From Nymphalis io (taxonomy: Eukaryota; Arthropoda; Insecta; Lepidoptera; Nymphalidae), in NCBI RefSeq assembly GCF_905147045.1, contig NC_065904.1, positions 3,906,001 through 3,970,000 on the forward strand: 64,000 nt of DNA, written 5' to 3'. A model generated the notes under the pieces. The model made no database searches and was not told the DNA's origin. It saw only the letters and a list, made by a program, of their open reading frames with translations. The first letter of the stretch is position 1, and the number at the start of each line of letters is the position of its first letter. This document shows positions 36,801-48,800 of this stretch, piece after piece. A program made the position numbers and the translations under genes.

Positions 36801-39800
36801 GTTTGCAGCTAAGAAGTTAGACGAGTCATTTTTATATATCTCATACACAATTGCCTTTGATATTACGCGCCGCAACTGTAGTTCGACCAAAATATTTATG
36901 TTATTTATCAATCTGGACTCCATTGCTATTTAAGTTTCATAATCTCAGCACCTGAATTATACCATAAAGTTACTAATTGTAGCATAGTAGAATGGTTATG
37001 CTTATCTGTTTAAGTGTATTCCCATTTTGTATATATGTCATGTCGGATAAAATATAATTTTAGTTGTTTTTGAATTTAAACTATTTTTTGCTTTTTTACA
37101 TTAATCAATACATATATTTAAACAAAAATAGTTGTATCTTGTATTTATTTCGCAGGTAGTTATAGCAATGAGGGACTTATTTCAAGTAGTATTTGAACTT
37201 AAGAAAAAAGAAGTTGAAATGGCAAAGCAGCAACTCGAAGGGAAAAATGTTACCAGTAGTCTTATAAGGCATACCACTAGTACTGTTACAGATACAAAAA
37301 CAAAGGTAAGAAATAAAAAAAAATCATATTAAGCAAAAATAAAGTGTAGTAACACTTATGGTTTTTGTTGTGTTTTGTACTTAAATGTGTTAATAAAAAT
37401 GTAATGATTTAAGTATACAACTAATTAATAAACAGTATGCCTATCACTAGCAACAATCAAAACTGACATAATATTTTTTAAATTTATTTTTAAAACAATA
37501 CTTTACGCTGTAAATTCAATGCTGGTCATAAATGTATGTGTATTTACAAACACAATACAACAGTAAACACTCGGTGACACAAACAATATTGCCTGGACCG
37601 ACATTCCTGTCATAATTCGACCGCTATATCGTAGAAACGGGTTAGTTCTCTGAAAAGATTGCAGGAAGTTATATCGTCAGTGATGCGAGACAGATTAAAA
37701 ATAAAGTGCTTTAAATGTAGATTATGTATTAATAATAATATCAAGTATATACGTTTAAATGATATACGGGGATTAGATGTCTGGAATTCCTCTATGAAAT
37801 GCGAATTAACGATTAATTCAGTAAGTTAATAAAACTTTTGACTTTTCAATAGTACCTGTCACCGAAAAATTATAAAGAACGTTAGTTAGAACGTAATAAT
37901 ATAACTGTAAACTGCTGTGAATTTGTAAAAGGAATTACATTTCAAATAAAATACAATAAATACAATAGAGTACAAATCTAACCTGACCTAAGGTAGTGCT
38001 TATAATTGAACTGAAATTTGACCGTTATATTAAAAACATACTCATATGTTCTGTTACAATTATGCTTGAAGACATAAATGGATGAAATTGTTACTATTTG
38101 AATTGATTACATCAAGAATATTTTAAGTCACTTCTCACATTGTACCTTCAGCTATCACGTTACTGGTGGTAGAGCTTTGTGCAAGCTCGTCTGGGTAGGT
38201 ACCACCCACTCATCACATTCGACCGCAAAACAGCAGTACTTGGTATTGTTGTGTTCCGATTTGAAGGGTGAGTGAGCCAGTGTAGTTACAGGCACAAGAG
38301 ACATAACATCTTAGTTTCCAAGGTTGGTGGCGCATTGGTTTTCCGCCTTCCTATTCTATAAAAAAAAAACGTTTTAAAACTATAAGAGCTAATCGTAATA
38401 GATGAATGGCCTATGTACACGAATGAGTAATAAACTTAAAAACATGAAACTGCCATTTAAATAAAATCATATTTTTGTTCCATGACACCTTCTTCCACTT
38501 AATTCTTTAATTATCTGGTAACATATACATACTCATTATTTAAAACGATATAATTTATACGCTTTATTTTTTTATCTGTACATTTCTACCAGATTATACC
38601 AATGACTGGGGAGCCTAGTTCTTCTATATCTAAACCGGAAGGTGGTGGAGAAGGGGGCGTCGCGGAATTGGTAGACTTGGAGCAAGAACTGTGCTCGCTG
38701 AGAAGAGGTCTCACGCAGGTCGAGGGTCTGACGCCTTCCACTGATCCTTTCGGAGACTCGTTTATTATCCCTGCTCAGGTAAATATTATCTTCTAACAAA
38801 TTAATCGAATTAATAAAAATTTAACAGATGGGCGGTCAATTGTGGCATTCAAATTAATAATGTTAGTAACGTTATCGCTGTGATGATGGCAAGTTTCCTT
38901 TCAACACGGGCTCGCTGGTTTGGGGTCGCAATTAGAGGCAGAAAATAATTAACATTTATTTTAATATGCTAAAATTTACAGGCCGATGTGACCGCTATTA
39001 TTAGATTCTACTCTGTCTGACTGATTGGGCCATTAGACGCAAGTTGATCGGGTATGTTTGCAGCAGAAGGGCCTGCTGCCCCCTCCCCCCGGCGCGCCCC
39101 GCGGCCGCGCCCCCCCGCGCTCGCTGAGCCCCGGCAAGCCCGTATCCTTCGACCTTTCGTCCGTCGCGGGAGACTACGAACCCAAGCCCGCCACGCTGGT
39201 GGACGAGCCGGACCCGCCGGTCAGTACACGCCCACTTCTCTACATTCTAGAACATACATATACACACACACGCAAACAGTGACGTTACGCTCGATCGATT
39301 TTATAGAATATAACATTGTCGCGTTTAATATTAATAATAAACTAATTTAGCCTTACGTATTACTTTTTTAAATAATTATTATCTAACAACAATTTGTTGT
39401 TTTATAATTAAAAGATATCGATCAATGGTAACTTCATGTGGAAGCAAGAAACACAGTAATATGTTAACGCAGCGATACGCTTTACTTTTCTGCTTTGTCC
39501 CTTTGTAACAAATGTCAAATTTGTTTAATTAATTTCGCACGTGTAAATATTACAACGTGAATATAAAACAAAGCGATGAATCTTACGATGCCCTGCGCTA
39601 AATTGTTTTTAATATTATTATTATTTAAAGTATACTGACTAATAGGAATATTATTAAAACTCCAAGTTGATATTTAAAATAAAACTTTAAATGAAACTGT
39701 AACTTAAAATATTAAATCGATTTATTCATATTAAATAAAGAAATTTAGAAGAAAAATTAAATTTAAATATATTTGAAATACAGGGTTATATTAACGACCT

Positions 39801-42800
39801 TATTCATAAACGTTGTTTAGCGGGTGATAGTTAAACAATGCTGTGTCTTCTTCTTTCAAATGTCAAATCAATAATGACAGAAAGAGTGAATCAGTGCTGA
39901 ACTAAACAGCTGCTGAGCAAAGTTTATAAATAAGGCCGTAATTCGTTAAACATGTTTATTATGAGGTTAGTTAGAATAAACTTTGTTTTAAAGAAACCTT
40001 AACTTGTGTTATACGATGTAAAATTCTATTTCATTGACCTCTGTTGTAAGGATTTCTATTTCAAAAATATCAGGTAAATTGAACTTTAAGATACAACTCA
40101 TGCTCATTTAGCGCTAAATTGTAACGATCACATCCATTCATATATTACGCAATCTCGGTAGCTAGCTTGCGAATCATTTGAGTATATTTAAGTGAGTCAG
40201 CAGACCGCCGGGCTCGGCGGCGCATGCGAGCTTGTATTGTCGCTGTTGCAGGTGCACTCGCAGGCCGCGTCCGCCTCCGCCTCCGCCTACGACGTGTTCA
40301 CGGAGTTAGACCCGCTCGGCACCGGCCGGAGTAAACCTTACGTTGACAAAAAACTCTTCTTTCAGGAGCTCAAAAACCCACCAAAGAAAGTGCTCAAAGA
40401 CCTCGTACCGCCGGCGCATTCCCTCCTATCCGATATCTTGCCGGGCCCGAGCGAGACGCGGGCGGAGGCCTACGGGCCGCCCACCGCCCTGAGCTCCCTG
40501 TCTCGGCATTCCGGCGGCACGGTCGCGATCGCTAAGCCGACCCGGCCGACATTCTCGTCCGACTTTTTCACGTCCGATCCGTTCGCGGAGACCGACCCAT
40601 TCGACAACACCGACCCCTTCAGGGACGACCCCTTCACGAGCGTTCAGGATTTCCCGAAGCTCTCCTCACTAAGGACCGAGGAGCCGAAGGGCGACTTCAG
40701 TAAGGAATTGATACAGGATAAGCCGGAGCCGGATGCGGCCCGGAACGTGTTCAATGGTCCGCTGCAGGTGTCGCTGCCGCCGGAGCCGGCGCCCAAGTCG
40801 CCGCGACTGCCGCGACAGGTACCGGACATCTTTGGATCACTCGCACACAAAAAAAATCCACTTATTTTTGTTGTCACTATTTATTAAACTACTACCAAAG
40901 ATTATCCTCTCACTTATAGTTCCAATATCTCATTCACAGAACACGAACACGAGTACTATAAGACAGCGTCCACACGCGAGCTCCAAGCTGAACGCCGAGA
41001 GCGCATCGCCCCCTCCCCCTCTGCCCCCCAAGAAGATCGCCGAACTCAGCCTGATCCCGCCGCCGCGTCCACCACACGACCACGAGGATATGGAAGAGTC
41101 GGAAACGCCACCGTTGCCAAAACCCGCCAGAAAGAAGGAGCCTTTGGTAAGAATTATGGTATGACTAAAAACTACCAACTAAATGACGTAGAATAGAATA
41201 GAATATGTTTTTTTTTATAGAATGGGAAGGCGGACGAGCTTATGGGCTACCTGATGGTAAGTGGTCACCAACGCCCAGAGGTAATGGCGTTGTAAGAAAT
41301 TTTAACCAACGCTTACATCGCCAATGCGCCACCAACCTTGGGAACTAAGATGTTATGTCCCTTGTGCCTGTAATTACACTAGCTCATTCACCCTTCAAAC
41401 CGGAACATAACAATAACAAGTGCTGCTGTTTTGCGGTAGAATATCTGATGAGTGGGTGGTACCTACCCAGACGGGCTTGCACAATGCCCTACCAGTTTAG
41501 GAGGTTGTGATAAGTTAAACAATACTGTGTCTTCTTTCAAATGTCAAATCGATAATGACAGAAAGAGTTATAATAAATCACTGCTTAAGTAAACTTTATA
41601 AGTAACGCTGTGTGGTTATTTTTATTACAAAACTTATGCATACAATGCGACAAGAAATAAACAGGAGTATATAATTAAAGTAGGATACCCAAAAACAAAT
41701 ATTCAACAAATGTCGAAAAGTTCCTGTGATATTGCCGATGAGAAAGAACACACAATCTATTTATGTCTTAAAGTTTATATAATTAAGACATTAGCTTATA
41801 ATCTTTGAAATATTAAATAATATTTTACGGTCGAGTTTCAGCGCAACGTTTGTATTTAAAACGCTTTAGAATGGATCGCTTGTGTACGTGTATATATAGT
41901 ATAGAGTTGCAGGCGTCGTATACAATGTATCGGTACTCGCAGGCGGACCGCAGCACGAAGCCGCGCCAGTCGTCGCTGGCCACGACCAGCAGCGAGGACG
42001 AGTACCTGACGCCGGTACCGCCGCCCCTGCCAGCTGCCAAGCGCTTCGACATCACACTCAGCCAGCTACTCACACTCACTATGGACGACTTAGCCGCCAG
42101 GTGATTTACATAATAATCATTCTTGCTGATTTGACAAGCGTTTTTAAAATCACAGTAAATAAAAATAAATAAATAAATATGTTAGAGATAATAAATTTAA
42201 TCGATTATACGATGCCACTTATTTTATTAGAATAGCAACACCAACCAAAGTTATTGATGTCTTATGGGTTGTCGGTTGTCAGACGTCAAGTTGTGAAAAT
42301 CTAAGACGGGCTCCAATTTTATGCAGCCGACTGATGGAAATATAAAATATAAAGGTGTATCGGTCAGTAGTTCGTGTGATCGTTTGTCGAGCGACCGACT
42401 TGGTCTCTTGCTCTCAGGACAGTGCCAGCGCCGGACGAGACTGAATTTATAAAGTCAACGTGTTGGACGACAATGGCGGCCAAGATGGCAATCCTTTCGA
42501 ATCCGCGACATATACTCTAAGAGTATTATTTTTTTTCCTATTGTCAAACGGTTTGCTTTACACAAATGAAATACTTTTTAAAAATTTGTACACAAAATTG
42601 AAAATAATCTTAATTATACTTCTAACGAGATACTCGAAAGAATCAAATATTAATATTTACTTTAAAAGCGTAATTTATACATATTTTTTTGTAATATTTA
42701 TATAATGCTGGAGAGGAACCACCTTGATATATCTCTGTGGTTGTAACCGTAGACGTCACCCAATATACCAAGCTAATATACAGCTGATCTCAATACATAA

Positions 42801-45800
42801 ACTTTAATCCAAAAATATTTGTTAAAATAAATGGTCTTATGAACACAGACTCCGCGTACCAGCTACCACATTATCCTCAATGACTCTACCTCAACTCACA
42901 GAGTACCTCAGATCCTATGTGGCGACAGAAAATGAGAAATCGGTATGTAATAGTTTCGTAATATTTATTACTAATAATTTTTGAAAATTCGTCACCGAAG
43001 TGCTTCAAATTTGGTGATGAAAGTTTGTATACAATTTTTTTCTATACAAACTTTCATTAGTGTTTCTTAATAATGTTTCCAATGGGATATCCCATCGGGT
43101 ACACATCTAATTTCATAATAATTTACTGGTGGTAGGGCTTTGTGCAAGCTCGTCTTGGTAGGTACCACCCACTCATCAGATATTCTACCGAAAAACAGTA
43201 GTACTTGGTAGAGTTGTGTTCCGGTTTGAAGGGTGAGTGAGCCAGTATAATTACAGGCACAAGGGACATAACATCTTAGTTCCCAAGTTTGGTGGCGCAT
43301 TGGTGATGTAAGCGATGGTTAAATTGTCTTACAGTGCCAATGTCTATGGGCGTTGGTGAGCACTTACCATCAGGTGGTTCGCCTTCCTGTTCTATAAAAA
43401 AAAAAAATTATATTACCATAGCTTTGTCATCAACATTGATTATGCTTCTAGCACGTACACTTGGACCCAACCAAACGGCCAGAGAAAGAAAAAATAACTC
43501 CAATTATACCTGAAATATCCGCACCCTCAAAAGTACCAGAAAAACCCGTCACGAAAGCGCCCCTAACTACAGATTTCAAACCACAGTTTGAAGATAATTT
43601 CGCTCCGACTGAAACGTCAGACGGTTTTGTAGCCAATTTCGACGACTTTGACCAAAAAGCTAATCCCTCCTACGACAAATATGCAGCATTTAGAGAAATA
43701 CAAGAACAAGAATTAAAAGCAAAGTCAATATTAGATCCTATTGCGTCAGAAATAAAACAAGAAGATGACAAGGAGGTAACATCAATAGTTGATTTAATAA
43801 AAACTGAAGAACCTAAAGTTGAGGAAAGTAAAGAATTAGACAAGAGCCCTTTGAAGAGCTTAGACGAGCTAACGATAGACTCGTTCAATATGTTTCGTAA
43901 TTCTGTAAGTCCGAAGCCAATCGATGCGAAAATCGAAGACATTAAGACGGTCATGAAGAATTTGCAAATAGAAAAAGCTAGGCGTAGTGTCTCACCTCGC
44001 GATAATGGTGTACCAGAGACAAAATCTGACGAGAACAACGACAGGTATGCTGCTTTACGTGAAATAACTATAATAGAACCTCCGGACGAATTCGAATCGA
44101 TACCACCAGAAGCGCCCAAGGAACGGAAGAAGTCTGATGAAAAATCGGACGGTTTTGATAATTCGGATTTTTTCGACTGTATCGATAATAGCTCCCTATC
44201 TTTCAATGTGGAGGATGCTTTCAGAAAGAGCCCAGGAGTGAAGGATAAGGAAGAGGAAAAGAAAGTGGAAGAAAAGAAAGAGACGCCAATAGAGGTAATG
44301 CCCGTGAGAGATTTGCAACCGCCGACGCGGCTTTCTGCTGGGTCCATTAGTGATGTGAATAGCGGCTCTTCACCAGATACTAAAGGTACATACTTTTAAA
44401 CTAAATAATTTTAAGTACTTGTAATACTATGTAGAAGTTTAACTTTTTTGTTTGCTTTCTCAAATCCAATATGAAAGCTGGATACTAAACTATAATTATA
44501 ATTTGATTCCAAAGTACATGTTCTAAGTAAATTCTATCCATTATTTTGTTTTATCTTGCATATTTAAGATAGCATTGTCTATTTGTTGTTCGTCGTATGA
44601 AACAACATGTAGACGATAGACGTAAAGTTCATAAAGTGTAAAGCGTGTCATCGTTTTCAGAGAGGTGCCTTCCCCCCGTGATGTCGGTGGGGGGCCTCAC
44701 GCGCCTGGGCTGGGGCGAGGGCTGGTCCTCCGACTCGCGGGACTCGGAGCCGCGCACTCGACGACGACGGACGCACAACAGGGGACTATCTGGTATATAA
44801 TCCCACTCACCGAGAACCATAAAAACCGCTAAAGATTATAATTTTTATGTAACCACCTCGTTGATCTAGTAGCTCGCCAATACAGGTACGAACATCCAGA
44901 TTCTAAGTTAAAAATAAATATAAACTGAGCCATATATATTTTAGCAGTAGTGTAGAAGTCACTCCCAGCTGCAGGTCCCTTACCCCGCTGTGTTCGCAGT
45001 GCAAACGTCGTCGTCGTCGCGCGACGCGTCCCCGTGGGACGACGAGCCGCCGCGCCGCCCCGCGCGCCGCGAGCGCCCCGAGCGGTCAGTGCGAGTACTG
45101 TTGACCGGTCCTAACTACTTTGCCCCGGTTCTAACTATAAGCAGTCGAGGCAATATTTTGACGTATAAATCTTGATTGAAAAAACACACAAACACACACA
45201 CGCAAACGAAGTAGTTGATGCAATATTTTGGCGAATAAATCTTGTTTTCTTGAATCACACACACGCACGCACGCAAACGATTCTCTCGCGTTAATATTAA
45301 GCAAGAATATTTTTATTGTATATATTAATACTTATACTATGTCTCTATTTTTTTTTCTCATGATTCGAATTATAAAATTGTAATCCTATGTGGCCTTACT
45401 TTAGTATAAAGTAAAAACTGTACAACCATTTCTGTAACGCTGTTGATTACAAGTAAAAATAAATAAATAGATAGAAATAAAGACCAATATAAGTTGTAGG
45501 TAAAATAAAGTACTGCTACGGATCGTTTCCTCTTGCTTTATATCTTATTTGAAATATTTTATTACATGAATTATCTTTTTGCAGACACAATTCTTCCGGT
45601 TCTAGAGAATGTCTAGACTCGGGCAGTGGAAGGGAGAAGGAAAAGCCGAGAGATAAACGTGGCAGTAGAGATATAGATTTGAATAGAGAAGGTAGAGAAT
45701 CCGCCAGGGACCGGAGAGACTCCGGTAGCGGGAGAGATAGGCGTGACGTCAGCAAGGAGAGAGAGCACAGGGACCATAGGGAGAGGGGCCGGCGTGATCG

Positions 45801-48800
45801 GAGAAGTAGAGAGAGAGAGAAGGATACGTGGAGTAGAGAGAGGAATTACAGTAGAGAGAGAGATTACAGAGACTCGCGGAGCAGGGAGCGGTCGAAAGAT
45901 TACAGAGACATGGACCGGCATAGGAAACCTATACATTCATACGACGATGAAGAGTAAGTATATACAATACACGAATATTGTCGCTTCGTAATACCTTATA
46001 AAACATATTAATCTTTTAAAAAGAAATAAATGAATCTTAAAATACTTAGTATTCAGAAAAATTAGTAAAATTATTAGTTTAATAATATTTTTTTGTAACT
46101 GAAATTATACTACTGAAGTATCTTCCTGTTACAATGAGAACTTTTCCGATATGATATCTTCTTGTTTTATAATACTATACTTGAAAATTAATTTTATTTA
46201 ATTTAAATACTTGACATTCCATATTTATTATATATAGTTTAAAATTATATTCATGAATAATTACAATTATAAAAATGAATATATTAATATGTTTACAGCT
46301 ACAGTGATGGCGGCTCTGGTCGGTCTTCTCCCCGGGAGAGGTGGCCCGACCAGCGCTGGAGGCGGGATGGTGTGTACTATCACGAGTTCGAATAAAGGAC
46401 TGCGTTTTTGGCGCTATATGTTTGACTTTTCATTCTAGTAATTAAATATACGATTAAACTTATGTACTATATTTTTTTTTATTTCAGAGAGAAATTACGG
46501 TTCTTTAGGATGGCGAGAAACCCGGCGGAGGAATGAGTTGAGACAAAATGAAGATCCAAACGAAAGGAGGTAAATATGTCAAAAGTATATTTATGGGTTT
46601 TAAATGTCACTTGTGTATCAGTCAGTAACAGCCTGTGAATTTCCCACTGCTGGGCTAATGCCTCTTCTCCATTTTTGAGGAGAAGGTTTGGAGCTTATTC
46701 CACCACGCTGCTACAATGCGGGTTGGTGGAATACACATGTGGCAGAATTTCAGTGAAATTCGACACATGCAGGTAGGAAACCTGCACATTGTTTTCATTT
46801 ATATATTTATTTTATTTATTTATTTATTTGGGAAACAAACAATTATAATTACACTTAATAATAAAAAAACAAATATAAGAAAAACATAAATCAATCAAGT
46901 TTCCACTTAAAATTAATACAAACAAATGACATATTATATTAAAAATAAAAACAAAACAGAAAGCACAAAATGCAAGTGAAACTGCTATAATTTAATTATA
47001 TGACGTAAACTAAATTTAAATTCGCTAATTTTTGAGTTAAATATATCTAATTCTGTACAATGTTTGTTATAACTTTTACATGCACGTAACAAGAACATAT
47101 TCTTTGAATAGTCACAGTTACAAAGCGGTACAAAAAATAAAGTTTGGTTTCTCGAGTTAAGGCGAGGACATTTAAAAAGTATATTATTAAAGAGACTCTT
47201 AGAATCAACAATGTTATGAACAATTTTATATAAAAATATTTGGTCTCTTATACTTCTACGCATATTTAACGGAATGATACCCGAGATATTATTATTGTCA
47301 GTATTATCAGAAAGGCCACCTCTAAATCGCAAATGTTTCAAAAATTTTGACTGAATTTTTTTCTATTTTGTTTACATACGTTTTATAATAAGGGTTCCAA
47401 ACTGTAGAGCAATATTCCAAGATAGATCTAACATAAGCATTGAAAAGTAGAATTAAGGTAAAGCTATTTTTAAATTCCTTAGTCAATCTAAGAATAAATC
47501 CCAGCATTTGATACGCTTTAGCTGTTATTTAATTCATATGATAGGTAAAAGTTAGCTTCTGGTCTAAGTAAACACCCAAATCTCTAATCTCGGAAACTAA
47601 CCAGACAGGTATTCTGCAATTTATAATCAAATAATATTGGCCTCAGTTTCCTAGTAAATGTTAGAATGTTACATTTTTTTATATTTAAGCGTAAGAGGTT
47701 TTTATCACAGTAATTATCTAAGCTATTGAGATCAGTTTGAAGTTTTAAACAATCTTGAGGCGACTTAATTATTTTGAAGATTTTCATGTCATCCGCATAA
47801 AGTAATATGTTACAATTATGAATAGATCGACTAATGTCGTTAATAAAAATATTAAATAATAATGGCCCGAGATGAGAACCCTGAGGAACACCAGAGGTAA
47901 CGGGCACAAACGATGAACAAAAACCTTTGATAGAAACAGCTTGGCTACGATCCCTCAAATAAGATTCGAGCCAACGAAGCAAGTCACCGTGAATACCAAC
48001 GGCAGCAAGTTTTTTTACCAACAGAGAGTGAGAGATCTTATCAAAGGCTTTTGAATAGTCCGTGTACACAACATCCACCTGACCACCGTTATCCATCACT
48101 GTTGCGAGTTGATGAGTAAACTCACAAAGATTCGTTTCAAGTAGATCTACCATTGACGAATCCGTGTTGCTGGTCGATGATCAGCGGCCTTAGAACGAAA
48201 TATAACTGATCATATATAATTTTTTCAAATAATTTAGCTACAGTATTTAGTTTAGTTTCCTTCAACGTCGAGCACGAGATCAATTATTAATTTATTTACA
48301 TTACTTATTACAAATTAAGCACATGAAATTTCATTTCCTTAAAATGGAGAGGAAGCCTTAGCCCAGCAGCGAGACACTCACAAAAAAAGAAAATGTTGCA
48401 TAGTAATAAATTTAAAAACATATTTGTGGTACATACAGATATGGGTCTACACTGGGCTGGCCGGGACGTCGCTCGACAACTATCGCTTCTCGACGGGAAG
48501 TCGAGCGGGAAATGCGAGACGCTCGAGAATCTGCTCGAGACTCGCGTGACACTCGCGATTCAGGTCGCGATTCGGGGAGAGATTCGAGAGACCCTCGGGA
48601 CTCGGGTAGGGACTCTCGGGACGCGCGGGACTCCGGTAGAGATTCGGGAAGAGACTCGCGCGATCCGCGGGATTCGGGACGCGAATCGGGACGGGATTCG
48701 AGAGACGCCAGGGACTCCGTGCGGGACTCCCGAGATCCGAGGAGGCGGCGACGTGAGGAACCTCGGACTAGGCCCCGCGATTACCGCTTTTCGAACGATT

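Noticed and set aside
43670..44347. 225-codon open frame on the minus strand opposite Disabled exon 11
   Set aside because: It is the shadow of an Asp/Glu/Lys-rich coding exon. The Ser/Phe-rich composition is what the opposite strand would give, and no splice or start signal supports it.
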